Shown: positions 9,571 through 19,471, counted from the first letter of the stretch. The stretch is 64,000 nucleotides of DNA from Chitinophaga sp. MM2321 (GCF_964033635.1 NZ_OZ035533.1:5146001-5210000), one strand, 5' to 3'. A program made the numbers and translations. The notes: generated from the sequence alone by a model not told the origin.

Positions 9571-12500
9571 TTAATCAGCTAGCAATTCTCCCGCATTCTC
9601 TGCTTTCGTTTCCCCGTTTGCGTTATAGGCCACTACCGTCCAGTAATAGTTCCCTTTTGCCGGTGAAGGCAGCAACAGCTGCGGACGCTTCAATCCTTCA
9701 TAGCGTACAGCTTCTTTGAAATCAGGCGTCGCGGAAATCAGGACGGTCCAGTTCTCCGCGCCACTACGGGCTTCCCAGCTGAGTGTGAGTCCTGAATCCT
9801 GCCGCAGCGGTGCTTCCTGGTAGAAAGGAGCCGGCGGCAGGGCGGCGGCATCAAACCAGGAACGGTAGTAATCGCCATACATTCCGGCACTGGCAAAATC
9901 ACAAACCATCCGTTGTTTCCCGTCACCATCCGTCATGCGGGCCAATACAAAAGGATGATCGGTTTCATGCTGTTTATCTACCGGTGTTATTGTCAGTCCT
10001 TTCAGATTGATTATACCCGGATGCTTTTGTTCACCCGGAACATAGTGTGCATCACTGGTAAAAAGAACAGGCCCCTGGTAGATGGAAACCTTACCGGCAT
10101 AATCTTCTTCACCGATGCGAAAACGCGGCGTAAAATCCAGCGCCAGGGAGATGTGGTCACCTTTCTTCCAAACCCTGCGAATGGGCATATAATGGCCCGC
10201 CTGTGGCATATCATATGCCTTTCCATTGACCAGCACTTTTGTTTGTTTTGACCAGCCTGGAATGCGGAGATAAAGCGTAAAAGTTTCCGGTGTTGAAACA
10301 GATACGTTCAGCAGAATAGCTCCTTTTGCAGGATATGCGGTGCGTTGTTCAAGCTGTACACGTTGGCCGGAAGGCAATTGTGCCGACATCACAGCAGGAC
10401 CGTAATAGTTCAGCACCAACCCACCGGGCCGCTGCATCAGCGCCCAGTTGGCAATATCCCCGATAGCCCTTGGTGCATTGGAGGAACAACAACTCAGTTC
10501 ATGCCCATCCGCGGGGCCCTGGTGCAACTCGCAGAACGACCTGTATCCTTCCGGTTGTGTACCGTAAGTAGAACAGCCGCCATTACCGGGGATGGAACCC
10601 AACGCACTGTTGAATACGCTCCATTCCAGTTCGTCCGCAACGGATGACTGACCGGTAAGCTTTAGCATATCAGTAGAGAGTAATGACCAGGCCACTGTAC
10701 AACAGGTTTCTATAGTGCCATGATTATACGGTGTACCGAGCAATCCTTCGTTGGTAGAAAAACCGCCTGTACTATGACGTTCCGTTCTGCGTAACGTGCG
10801 CCAGAGATGTTCATATCCCTGTTTACAGGACGTATCTCCTGTTAACCAGTACATTTCAGAAAGGGCCATGATATTGTGTACCCCTTCCCACCTGCGCACA
10901 GGAAAATCACGCACCGGCAACCGCTCCCTGCCCAGCCTGGAATAGGCCACACCGCCCGGTTCATTCCATACTTCTCCCATAATATAATTAGCGAAATCAA
11001 GATAGCGGGTGTCTCCTGTTTCACGATAGAGCATTACAATAGCGTGGCTGATGGCTTCACTACCACCACCGGTTTTGGGTAACAGTTTCCCATCCGGCCC
11101 AAACGTGCTGATCACCAGGTCTGCAATTTTGCGGGACGCATCCAGGGCGGGCTTGTAGCGGGTATCTTCATAATAACTGATCAATCCGCAGAGCATGGCA
11201 TAATGATTCCATAAAGACAATGACCTGTTCATATTTTCGAAGGGCTCCAGGTATCCGTCAGCACCCTGGGTTTTGAGCAGGTCGCGTACATAGGTATCAA
11301 TACTTTTTTTAAGGAGTGGGTGGCGGGTAAGACGCCAGATCAATTGCGCGGAACTCAGGTATTGTCCAGGGAAAACGCCCGCCCAATCCGGCACGCCTTT
11401 TTCCGGGCGCTCCCGCATCATCCGCAGTAGCCCGGGATTGCGGAGGGGATAATCAATCATGTATTGCGCCATGCTGTCTACCCTCGCGCCCATGTAGCCT
11501 TTCAACTGAATGTGCACATTACGGGCACGTGTAAGTTGCGGCGCCACCGGTTTGCCGGTAGTCATTCCATTTTTATAAAAAGTCAGGTGATATAATTCCT
11601 TTGCGCGGGTTTCCCCTTGATCAGAAATAGCTGCCACGGTCCAGTAAACATCCCGTGTGTCTGCCAATGCAAGCGTAAGATTAAAGGAAGGATGAATACC
11701 TGTGTGGAATGTATGTAGCAACTGCTCTCCACGGGCATCTTTAAACACCAATACCCGGTAACTTTTTGCACCGGTTGCAGGCAGCCATTCCAGTTTCACA
11801 CCCGTGGATTTATGGGATTGCGCACCATTTGCCGGCTGCATGAGTTGAGGTGGCGGAGGTGGCGCATATGATTGTCCCAACCCTTCCAGCGCCCCAGGTT
11901 GTACCAAAGGATTCAGCTGACTGAGATTGAGCGCGGTGGCTTTGATCCAGGCAGCAGCCGGTGCACTGTTCATAATACGTACATCTTCTATATCACCGTC
12001 GAACTGTGTTTTGGCATCATCTGTTATATCCCTGCCGATGCGTATACGGCCAGGTTGGATCGGGGACAGGGAAACTTTATCCGTTACGGGATCTCCATCA
12101 CCAAAACAAATGGTACGAACGCCGGTAGTGCTGTTCAAAGAAAAAACAACAGATTGCCAGGCAGTGCTATCAACTGTAGCAAAGCGAAACCCTTGTCCGG
12201 CCAGCAAAACCTGCTCCCTGTTTTTATTCGTCCGGTACCGGCAAACAAAAGTCAGATCAGGCCCAACAGGCGCATCGATTTCCAGGAAGCCTTTATAATT
12301 GCTGTCAAAGGTGATCCATGGAAAAGAATTTCCCATGATCAAACCGGCCGTCCAGCCATTCTGTACAACAAAGCCCACTTTAGCAACGGCCTGTTTACGG
12401 GCTGAAATATCATGTACATTACCGGCCAGTGGCAATACGGCTACATAAGATGACGCCCACATATTTGCTGTTACCGCTGCCGCACGGGGATTGCCAAAAT

Positions 12501-12867
12501 AAAGATAAAATCCCTGCTTTCCTTTACCAGCACTGATGACAGGCATTTTCACATACAAGCGTACATCATTGATGGCCCATAACACCACTTCCACATCCAG
12601 GAGGGCACCATTCATATCCACTGCACGCACATCTTCCCCGCCGTTTTTAGCCAGCGTTCTGGCAAAAACCGCATCCTGCAAACGCACGGAAAGTGGAAAA
12701 TCATGCAGGTCTTCTTTCAAAGTGGCGGCATCAATAGTGATCAATTGGCGGTATTTCCATGCATTATTCCACCAGTCGCCCGGTTGCATATGTGGGATTG
12801 CGTCAACATAACTGCTCAATAACAAACCAATAACAAGTAGCAAACTGACAGGATTGTAACGCTTCAT
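9571..12867 (-). CDS. DUF2341-LamG-GH127-type beta-L-arabinofuranosidase-like enzyme
   Basis: A 1098-residue secreted protein. Domains in order: signal peptide (1-23), DUF2341 (about 35-125, WWNNAWKYRQLITID), a LamG/concanavalin-like domain (about 155-310), a Pro-rich linker and Fn3-like domain (about 335-430), a GH127/DUF1680 catalytic (alpha/alpha)6 barrel with its beta domain (about 450-990), and a C-terminal Fn3-like domain (about 1020-1095). In the characterised GH127 enzyme HypBA1, zinc is held by one Glu and three Cys, one Cys being the nucleophile. Here E720-T-C722 and C793-C794 match this set with almost the same spacing. The likely reaction is release of beta-L-arabinofuranose, but related families have other specificities. 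It is the first gene of the minus-strand locus, facing the AraC regulator. Confidence 0.82.
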   Translation of the reverse strand: MKRYNPVSLLLVIGLLLSSYVDAIPHMQPGDWWNNAWKYRQLITIDAATLKEDLHDFPLSVRLQDAVFARTLAKNGGEDVRAVDMNGALLDVEVVLWAINDVRLYVKMPVISAGKGKQGFYLYFGNPRAAAVTANMWASSYVAVLPLAGNVHDISARKQAVAKVGFVVQNGWTAGLIMGNSFPWITFDSNYKGFLEIDAPVGPDLTFVCRYRTNKNREQVLLAGQGFRFATVDSTAWQSVVFSLNSTTGVRTICFGDGDPVTDKVSLSPIQPGRIRIGRDITDDAKTQFDGDIEDVRIMNSAPAAAWIKATALNLSQLNPLVQPGALEGLGQSYAPPPPPQLMQPANGAQSHKSTGVKLEWLPATGAKSYRVLVFKDARGEQLLHTFHTGIHPSFNLTLALADTRDVYWTVAAISDQGETRAKELYHLTFYKNGMTTGKPVAPQLTRARNVHIQLKGYMGARVDSMAQYMIDYPLRNPGLLRMMRERPEKGVPDWAGVFPGQYLSSAQLIWRLTRHPLLKKSIDTYVRDLLKTQGADGYLEPFENMNRSLSLWNHYAMLCGLISYYEDTRYKPALDASRKIADLVISTFGPDGKLLPKTGGGSEAISHAIVMLYRETGDTRYLDFANYIMGEVWNEPGGVAYSRLGRERLPVRDFPVRRWEGVHNIMALSEMYWLTGDTSCKQGYEHLWRTLRRTERHSTGGFSTNEGLLGTPYNHGTIETCCTVAWSLLSTDMLKLTGQSSVADELEWSVFNSALGSIPGNGGCSTYGTQPEGYRSFCELHQGPADGHELSCCSSNAPRAIGDIANWALMQRPGGLVLNYYGPAVMSAQLPSGQRVQLEQRTAYPAKGAILLNVSVSTPETFTLYLRIPGWSKQTKVLVNGKAYDMPQAGHYMPIRRVWKKGDHISLALDFTPRFRIGEEDYAGKVSIYQGPVLFTSDAHYVPGEQKHPGIINLKGLTITPVDKQHETDHPFVLARMTDGDGKQRMVCDFASAGMYGDYYRSWFDAAALPPAPFYQEAPLRQDSGLTLSWEARSGAENWTVLISATPDFKEAVRYEGLKRPQLLLPSPAKGNYYWTVVAYNANGETKAENAGELLAD

Positions 12868-13030
12868 CCAATAAAATAAGTACTAACAAGCGAATTAAAG
12901 TATCATTTACTTAACCACATATACTATAACTTTAACATTATACCGGTAGGGAGGGATGCGTTAAAAAAGGATTCGTCCAAGTATGAGGGAAAATGACTAT
13001 TTTGGCAACACTCGGCTATTGGAAAACGTT

Positions 13031-13048
13031 GATACCCAAAGGGGTATC
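13031..13048. promoter_or_regulatory. Palindrome in the GH127/AraC divergent promoter region
   Basis: GATACCC, 4 nt, GGGTATC: a perfect 7-bp inverted repeat with a short spacer, 33 bp before the AraC start. It lies in the 213-bp gap between two divergent genes, a usual place for an operator. That it binds the AraC protein is inference; AraC proteins more often use direct repeats. Confidence 0.4.
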
Positions 13049-13080
13049 CTGTACACTTATCATCGATTCGTCAACTTGAA

Positions 13081-13995
13081 ATGTGTGATAATAATTATTC
13101 AGACATGAGGCTTTTACAAACGGAAATTACACCACTGATCAATGATTTTTTGCACGTAGATATGAGAAGTCAGTCTTTCCTGGCTTCCCCCTTCCACGCG
13201 CAACCTTCCTTTCATGCCCATCCTGAATTAGAGTTGGTGTTTATCGTGGAAGGGTTCGGGAAAAGGATCATTGGCGATAAGGTAGAACCTTTCGAATCGG
13301 GTGATATGGTATTCATCGGGTCCTCTGTACCACACGTCTGGTTAAGTGATGCTGCTTTCTACAAAGAAGATTCCACACTTCAGTCAAAAGTAATTGTAAC
13401 CTATTTCCATCCAAAAGTATTCCAGCAGTTCCTGGATAATGTAAAAGAGTTTGACGGTATCCGGGAAGTGATCCGGCAGGCTTCCAAAGGCATCAAGATC
13501 CAGGGGGAGACCCGGAATATCATAGCAGAGAAACTATTGGCGCTTTCTTCCAAAACCGGTTTTGAAAAAGTAGATGGATTTTTGCAGATCATGCACCTTA
13601 TTTCCATTTCAGAAGATAAAAGCTTTATCGTTAACAACGAAACGAGCAAGTATGGAATGGCAGAACCAGACCGGCTGATTGATGTGATTAAATTTATCAA
13701 AGATAACCTGCACGAACACATTTCGCTGAAACAAGTGGCGGAAGTGGCCTGCATGAAAGAACAATCTTTCTGTCGTTATTTTAAGAACAGAACAAAAAAG
13801 AGTTTCTCCCAATACCTGGAAGACCTCCGTATGGAGCATGCCCGTAAGCTGTTGATTGAATCTGATAATCCTATTTCAGACATTGCTTATGCCTGCGGAT
13901 ATAATTCCAGCTCCCATTTCTGCAAGGTTTTTAAGGACCACAACGGACAAAGCCCTTATCAATACAAATGCAGTATCAAAAAGGGCCTTGTCTGA
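13081..13995 (+). CDS. AraC family transcriptional regulator with cupin sensor domain
   Basis: A 304-residue regulator. The N-terminal half is a cupin (FHAHPELELVFIVEGFGKRIIGD, then VEPFESGDMVFIGSSVPHVW), which in this family binds a small sugar or related ligand. The C-terminal 100 residues are a double helix-turn-helix of AraC type (HISLKQVAEVACMKEQSFCR and NPISDIAYACGYNSSSHFCK, then F...HNGQSPYQYK). It is divergent from the GH127-like gene and is the natural candidate for control of the polysaccharide locus. A second ATG at 13105 is an alternative start. It ends 26 bp from the convergent isomerase-like gene. Confidence 0.93.
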   Translation: MCDNNYSDMRLLQTEITPLINDFLHVDMRSQSFLASPFHAQPSFHAHPELELVFIVEGFGKRIIGDKVEPFESGDMVFIGSSVPHVWLSDAAFYKEDSTLQSKVIVTYFHPKVFQQFLDNVKEFDGIREVIRQASKGIKIQGETRNIIAEKLLALSSKTGFEKVDGFLQIMHLISISEDKSFIVNNETSKYGMAEPDRLIDVIKFIKDNLHEHISLKQVAEVACMKEQSFCRYFKNRTKKSFSQYLEDLRMEHARKLLIESDNPISDIAYACGYNSSSHFCKVFKDHNGQSPYQYKCSIKKGLV

Positions 13996-14020
13996 TCCGG
14001 CGTTATTTTTTTCCTTACCA

Positions 14021-15076
14021 TTAGATCAACCCAAGTAATTTCCGGTTATAGTGATCATCACCGCTTGCACCGGCGAAGTCATCGAATGCTTTTTCGGTTA
14101 CCCGTATAATCTGGTCACGGATAAAGGCCGCGCCTTCGCGGGCGCCATCTTCAGGATGTTTTAAGCAACATTCCCATTCCATCACTGCCCAGCCATCGAA
14201 ACCATATGCCGTCAGCTTGCTGAAAATGGATTTGAAATCCACTTGTCCATCACCTGGTGAACGGAAACGTCCTGCTCTTTCTGTCCAGTTGCTATAACCG
14301 CCATACACGCCCTGTTTCCCGGTAGGATTAAACTCTGCATCTTTTACATGGAACATGCGGATGCGGTCGTGGAAGTGATCAATAAAGCTGAGGTAATCGA
14401 GACATTGCAGTACAAAATGCGAAGGGTCGTATAAAATACAGGCCCGCGCATGGTGGTTTACATGTTCGAGGAACCGTTCGTAACTGGTACCATCGTGCAG
14501 GTCTTCACCGGGATGGATTTCATAGCAAAGGTCTATCCCACACTCATCAAATTCATTCAATATGGGCAACCACCTGTTGGCCAGTTCAGTAAACCCGGTT
14601 TCCACCAATCCGGCCGGCCGCTGTGGCCACGGGTATAACGTGTGCCACAGCAAGCTGCCGCTAAACGTAGCGTGGGCGGTGAGGCCCATGTGCTCAGAAG
14701 CTTTTGCAGCATATTTCAATTGCTGCACAGCCCAGCTGGTCCTGGCTTTGGGGTTACCATGCAATTCGGGAGGCGCAAAACTGTCATACATTTCATTGTA
14801 AACGGGATGCACCGCCACCAGCTGCCCTTGCAGATGTGTGGAAAGTTCGGTGATCGACAATCCTGCTGCTGCTACAACGCCTTTGATCTCTTCTGCATAC
14901 GTTTTGCTTTCCGCAGCCAGTTGCAGGTTGATACAGCGTGCATCCCAGGTAGGGATCTGCACGCCGGAGAATCCAATACTTTTCGCCCAGGTGCAGATCG
15001 ACTCCAGGGTGTTGAAAGGCGCTGCATCGCTCATGAATTGCGCCAGGAAAATACCTGGACCTTTTACTGTTTTCAT
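14021..15076 (-). CDS. Sugar phosphate isomerase/epimerase-like TIM barrel protein
   Basis: A 351-residue protein of the xylose-isomerase-like TIM-barrel superfamily (AP endonuclease 2 fold). The metal-ligand type segments of the family are visible: CYEIHPGEDLHDG, LYDPSHFVLQ, IRMFHVKDAEF and VMEWECCLKHPEDGA. Members isomerise or epimerise sugars or inositols in the cytoplasm; no signal peptide is seen. The substrate is unknown. It follows the PEP synthase gene on the same strand after 57 bp and stands next to the polysaccharide locus, which suggests use in sugar catabolism. Confidence 0.85.
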   Translation of the reverse strand: MKTVKGPGIFLAQFMSDAAPFNTLESICTWAKSIGFSGVQIPTWDARCINLQLAAESKTYAEEIKGVVAAAGLSITELSTHLQGQLVAVHPVYNEMYDSFAPPELHGNPKARTSWAVQQLKYAAKASEHMGLTAHATFSGSLLWHTLYPWPQRPAGLVETGFTELANRWLPILNEFDECGIDLCYEIHPGEDLHDGTSYERFLEHVNHHARACILYDPSHFVLQCLDYLSFIDHFHDRIRMFHVKDAEFNPTGKQGVYGGYSNWTERAGRFRSPGDGQVDFKSIFSKLTAYGFDGWAVMEWECCLKHPEDGAREGAAFIRDQIIRVTEKAFDDFAGASGDDHYNRKLLGLI

Positions 15077-15133
15077 AACGTGGAATTTTAGTGAAAATCA
15101 CCGCCACCACCGCTCATCCCGATGTGGCGTTTT

Positions 15134-17587
15134 CTATTCATATAATAATGCGCTTTTTTCTTTCGCCATCTGCTGTTCGATCTTCCGGATAGCATGCACC
15201 GTTTTCACCAATGAATCGGGCGTCACGGAAATACTATCGATCTTTTGCTCCACAAGGAATTGTGCAAAATCAGGATAATCAGAAGGCCCCTGCCCACAGA
15301 TCCCTACTTTTACATTGGCCGCTTTAGCCGATTTGATCAGGGAACTGATCATCCTTTTCACAGCAGGATTTCTTTCATCAAACAGGTGTGAAACGAGGGC
15401 AGAATCACGATCCAGTCCCAGTGTCAGCTGTGTAAGGTCATTGGAGCCGATAGAGAACCCGTCAATATGTTGCGCAAATTCATCGGCCATCATAATATTG
15501 GAAGGCAGTTCTGCCATCAGGTATATTTCCAATCCGTTCTTTCCTCTTTCCAGTCCATATTCTGCCATCACCGCCTGCACACGCAATAGTTCCTCTACCG
15601 TTCTGCAAAAGGGGATCATCATCACCACATTGGATAGTCCCATCTTTTCCCTTACTTCCTGGATGGCTTTACATTCCAGGCCGAATGCCTCTTTATACTG
15701 CGGAGAATAATAACGTGATGCACCTCTCCATCCCAGCATCGGGTTTTCCTCTGAAGGCTCAAAATATTTGCCCCCCGGCATATTGAAGTATTCATTGCTT
15801 TTGAAATCAGAAAAACGAACGATTACTTTTTCAGGATAAAATGCCGCCGCTATTTTTGCAACACCGTAAGACAGTTTCTTGATAAAATAATCTTCTTCAT
15901 TTTCAAATCCTGCAATCACCTGGTTGATACGCGCTGTTAAAGCGGGATCGTTCAACTGCCGGTGCCGCAATAATGCCAGCGGGTGTACCTGGATATAATT
16001 ATTGATAATAAATTCTTCCCGTGCCAATCCCACGCCTTTGTTCGGCAGTTGTGAGAACTGGAAGGCCATGTTCGGAGAACCCACGTTGAACATGATGGAA
16101 GTGGCTATTTCCGGCAGGTCTGCAAGATCGAAAGTTGACTTCGTGAACTCAATGACACCATCATAAATATAGCCCACATCACCCTCTGTACAGGAGGCGG
16201 TAACCATCTGGCCATCTTTCAGTATATCTGTAGCATTACCACAACCCACAATAGCAGGTACGCCCATTTCCCGCGCAATAATAGCAGCATGACAGGTTCT
16301 GCCACCTTTATTGGTGATGATGGCGGATGCTTTTTTCATGATGGGCTCCCAATCAGGATCCGTCATATCAGTAACCAATACATCACCAGGCATGAACTCA
16401 CTCCCTTCCGCTACTCTTTTATCCAGGGAATAGAGAATATTAACTTTCCCCACGCCCATTTTATCGCCCACTGCAATACCTTTCACCAGCAGTTTGTCCG
16501 CTTTGTTTTCATCATGAATATGGTATTCCGTAAAGATGTTATCGCGTTTGCGGGAGTGAATGGTTTCAGGGCGCGCCTGTACAATGAACAACTGGTTTGT
16601 TTTACCATCAATCGCCCATTCCACATCCATCGGGCACCAATGTCCTTTTAATGTTGAATAATATTCTTCAATGATGGTTACCCACCGGGCTATCTGCAAT
16701 ACACGTTCTTCATCAATACAAAATCTCGATTGCATGATCTTTTCTGTCGGTATCACACTCACCCTTTCATCCGGGTTATCACCATAGATCATCATCTTAT
16801 CTTTATTCCCCAGTTTCTTTTCGATGATGGGGAGAAAGGAATCGGTTAACTTTGGTTTGAAGACAATAAATTCATCCGGCGAGATCGTTCCTTGCACCAC
16901 CATTTCACCAAGACCATATGTACCGTTGATCACCACTACATCTTTGAAACCGCTTTCCGTATCCAGTGAAAAAGCAACACCGGAACAGGCGAGATCAGAA
17001 CGCACCATTTTTTGTACACAAACAGACAAGCCCAATTCAAAATGCGGGTAGCCGAAATTCTCGCGGTAACTGATAGCACGATCCGTAAATAAGGATGCAA
17101 AACAATTCCGCACGGCATCGATCAGGGCGCCGGGGCCTCTCACGTTCAGGTATGTTTCCTGCTGCCCTGCAAAAGACGCATCAGGCAAGTCTTCTGCGGT
17201 AGCAGAAGATCGTACGGCTACATCCGTATCAGGAATCTTGTACTGTTCGGATAAAAGATGGTAGGCATCGATGATCAATTCAACGATCTCTTTCGGAAAC
17301 TTTGTATTCCTGATCAGTTGCCTGATCTTCTTGCCACATTTACGGAGCGATTCAATATTTTCGAAGTCGATAGTATTGATGATCTCCTTAATGGCAGGTT
17401 CAAGATTATTGGATTGCAGGAACGTTTTATAAGCGTGCACCGTAATTACAAAACCATCGGGGATATTGATGCCGAGCGGACTCAGATGCTGCAGCATTTC
17501 ACCGAGAGATGCATTCTTTCCTCCTACAAAATCGATGTTATTAATACCTACCTGGCTTAATGGTACGATAAAACTTTTGGTGTTCAT
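15134..17587 (-). CDS. ppsA: Phosphoenolpyruvate synthase
   Basis: A cytoplasmic protein of 817 residues, close to the usual 790-820. It converts pyruvate, ATP and water to phosphoenolpyruvate, AMP and phosphate, the entry to gluconeogenesis. The N-terminal ATP-grasp domain starts with FVGGKNASLGEMLQHL and has AVRSSATAEDLPDASFAGQQ. The swivelling phospho-histidine domain has GGRTCHAAIIAREMGVPAIV with the catalytic His. The C-terminal TIM barrel has LGWRGASRYY, GFSIGSNDLTQLTLG and the Cys-containing GICGQGPSDYP. All key motifs are present. A 230-bp gap before the start probably carries its own promoter. Confidence 0.96.
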   Translation of the reverse strand: MNTKSFIVPLSQVGINNIDFVGGKNASLGEMLQHLSPLGINIPDGFVITVHAYKTFLQSNNLEPAIKEIINTIDFENIESLRKCGKKIRQLIRNTKFPKEIVELIIDAYHLLSEQYKIPDTDVAVRSSATAEDLPDASFAGQQETYLNVRGPGALIDAVRNCFASLFTDRAISYRENFGYPHFELGLSVCVQKMVRSDLACSGVAFSLDTESGFKDVVVINGTYGLGEMVVQGTISPDEFIVFKPKLTDSFLPIIEKKLGNKDKMMIYGDNPDERVSVIPTEKIMQSRFCIDEERVLQIARWVTIIEEYYSTLKGHWCPMDVEWAIDGKTNQLFIVQARPETIHSRKRDNIFTEYHIHDENKADKLLVKGIAVGDKMGVGKVNILYSLDKRVAEGSEFMPGDVLVTDMTDPDWEPIMKKASAIITNKGGRTCHAAIIAREMGVPAIVGCGNATDILKDGQMVTASCTEGDVGYIYDGVIEFTKSTFDLADLPEIATSIMFNVGSPNMAFQFSQLPNKGVGLAREEFIINNYIQVHPLALLRHRQLNDPALTARINQVIAGFENEEDYFIKKLSYGVAKIAAAFYPEKVIVRFSDFKSNEYFNMPGGKYFEPSEENPMLGWRGASRYYSPQYKEAFGLECKAIQEVREKMGLSNVVMMIPFCRTVEELLRVQAVMAEYGLERGKNGLEIYLMAELPSNIMMADEFAQHIDGFSIGSNDLTQLTLGLDRDSALVSHLFDERNPAVKRMISSLIKSAKAANVKVGICGQGPSDYPDFAQFLVEQKIDSISVTPDSLVKTVHAIRKIEQQMAKEKSALLYE

Positions 17588-17817
17588 TTTTCAAAGTTAA
17601 TTGGGATTGATATAAAGAAATGTCTTGGTATTACCCGCTTTTTTCACATGCTTATCTTTTATGTCATGCATGTACGGAATGTAGAATTGACGTCTATTTT
17701 TTGTTGATTTATTGCGATATAGTTATCTCATTACGTGTTACGTTTATCCATTAACGTTATATTACTGTTGGGGTCAACAAAGAGGATGTACGGGGTGGTA
17801 ATAGTTAAAGATTAAAA

Positions 17818-18579
17818 TCAGGAATTAAGTTTGATAAAACCGCCATCAATAGGATAATCACAACCGGTGATAAAACCTGCTTCATCGGCACAGAGATATA
17901 AGGCCAATGCAGCAATTTCATCCGGGCGGCCCATGCGGCCAATCGGTTGTGTAGCAGATAATTTTGCAAACATTTCTGCCTCCTTACCGGGGTAATTCTT
18001 TTGCAGAAATCCATCCACGAATGGTGTATGTACGCGGGCGGGAGAAATGCAGTTACAGCGTATATTGTATGACAGATAATCTTTGGCGATGGATAATGTC
18101 ATTCCAACTACAGCGGCTTTCGTCATGCTATAGGCAAAACGGTCTGCCAGTCCTACCTGCGAAGCAACAGAGGCCATATTGAGGATCACGCCGCCTTGTT
18201 TTTTCATAAACGGGATGACGGCTTGCACCATATAAAAAACGCCTTTTACATTCACGCCCAGCAAGCGGTCCATATCTTCCGTTGTGGTATTTTCCACATT
18301 ACCGATGTGTGCAATACCGGCATTGTTGACAAGGATATCCACGTTCCCGATCTCCTGTACGAGTTGCTGTACGAGAGATTGGTTGCTGATATTACATTGT
18401 CTGAACGTTGCGCTGCCACCGGTTTCCTGGATCTCAGCCACCGTTTTTGAGGCGCCGGTTTCATCTACATCAATGATGAAAACATTTGCACCCTGACTGG
18501 CAAACAAAATAGAAATTGCGGCACCGATACCACTGCCACCACCCGTTATCAGGGCCGTTTTATTTTTCAAACTAAACAT
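17818..18579 (-). CDS. SDR family oxidoreductase
   Basis: A 253-residue short-chain dehydrogenase. The NAD(P)-binding motif is GGGSGIG (residues about 12-18), DVDETG after strand 2 (Asp suggests NAD preference), NNAGIAH, and the catalytic Ser (NMASVAS) and Tyr-x-x-x-Lys (YSMTK). The C-terminal GCDYPIDGGF is typical. It resembles dehydrogenases of sugar-acid pathways such as 2-keto-3-deoxy-L-fuconate dehydrogenase, but SDR substrates cannot be set by eye. It lies 108 bp downstream of a second SDR and an IlvD/Edd dehydratase on the same strand, which points to one catabolic cluster. Confidence 0.9.
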   Translation of the reverse strand: MFSLKNKTALITGGGSGIGAAISILFASQGANVFIIDVDETGASKTVAEIQETGGSATFRQCNISNQSLVQQLVQEIGNVDILVNNAGIAHIGNVENTTTEDMDRLLGVNVKGVFYMVQAVIPFMKKQGGVILNMASVASQVGLADRFAYSMTKAAVVGMTLSIAKDYLSYNIRCNCISPARVHTPFVDGFLQKNYPGKEAEMFAKLSATQPIGRMGRPDEIAALALYLCADEAGFITGCDYPIDGGFIKLNS

Positions 18580-18687
18580 TGTTGCTTATTTACTGGTTAA
18601 TTATTTATAACGGATTTCTCCGCCCTGCACCACATCGGCAGAAGTGCAATGGCTAAAAAAGTGTTTTTTCGCGTTGAAGTATTTTAA

Positions 18688-19455
18688 CTAAAAAGGAGAC
18701 AAACTCACAGCCGTCCAGCCACCATCAATGATGAGGCTCTGACCTGTGATATGTCTTGCTTTATCAGACACGAGAAACAGCGCGGCATCAGCAATATCAC
18801 GTGTTTTAGCCGGTCTTCCCATTGGTGTAATAGTAGACCAGACCTTTTCATAATTGGCATCATCCATCGTTCTTTCCGTGAGCGTTGCACCGGGTGCGAT
18901 GGCATTCACACTGATCTTGTGTTCAGACAATTCTATTACGAGGCTCTTCGCCAGCATTTCCAATGCGGCTTTGGTCATTCCATAAGCAGCAAGTTGTTTA
19001 TGCGCCTGGTGGCCTGTTACGGAAGAAGTAAATAACAAAGATCCGCCGAATCCCTGCCAGATCATTTGTTTGGCAGCTTCCTGTGCGAGGAAGAAAGTAC
19101 CACCGAGATTCACTTTCAATACTTCATTGAAAGATTCAATGGGGTAGGTGAGGAAATCACCGAACAGCGTAATGCCTGCATTGGCAACCGCTACATCCAG
19201 CCGCCCGAACTTTTCAACAGCCGTGGCCACCATCTTTTTTATAATGCCGAGATCCGCTGTATTACCAGGTACAGCTACACATTTCCCCTGTGCTTTCCGG
19301 ATCTCTTCTGCCGCATTTTCTGCCAGGGCGGGATCAATGTCGTTCAATACTACCGCAGCGCCTTCAACGGCCAGCTGCATAGCTATTTCAAAACCGATTC
19401 CCTGTCCTGCGCCCGTAACGATGGCCACCTTTCCCTCAAATGCTTTTATATTCAT
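18688..19455 (-). CDS. SDR family oxidoreductase
   Basis: A 255-residue short-chain dehydrogenase with GAGQGIG (cofactor loop), VANAGITLFG, catalytic Ser in FTSSVTGHQ and YGMTK for Tyr/Lys, and the closing TGQSLIIDGGW. It resembles the glucose/galactose 1-dehydrogenase-like and 3-oxoacyl reductase-like branches. It starts 16 bp behind the dehydratase gene, so the two are very likely co-transcribed. In a non-phosphorylating sugar pathway one SDR would oxidise the sugar to lactone or acid and another the keto-deoxy acid; which does which is not known. Confidence 0.9.
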   Translation of the reverse strand: MNIKAFEGKVAIVTGAGQGIGFEIAMQLAVEGAAVVLNDIDPALAENAAEEIRKAQGKCVAVPGNTADLGIIKKMVATAVEKFGRLDVAVANAGITLFGDFLTYPIESFNEVLKVNLGGTFFLAQEAAKQMIWQGFGGSLLFTSSVTGHQAHKQLAAYGMTKAALEMLAKSLVIELSEHKISVNAIAPGATLTERTMDDANYEKVWSTITPMGRPAKTRDIADAALFLVSDKARHITGQSLIIDGGWTAVSLSPF

Positions 19456-19471
19456 TGCCGTTTAATATTAT

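Noticed and set aside
11872..12405. 177-residue plus-strand open frame within the GH127-like gene
   Set aside because: Antisense to the LamG region of a well-supported protein; no signal peptide or motif.
18601..18687. An in-frame 28-codon open stretch behind the SDR stop (18688), ending ...VVQGGEIRYK, looking like the tail of a decayed gene
   Set aside because: A stretch of this length without a stop is expected by chance and it matches no family I recognise.
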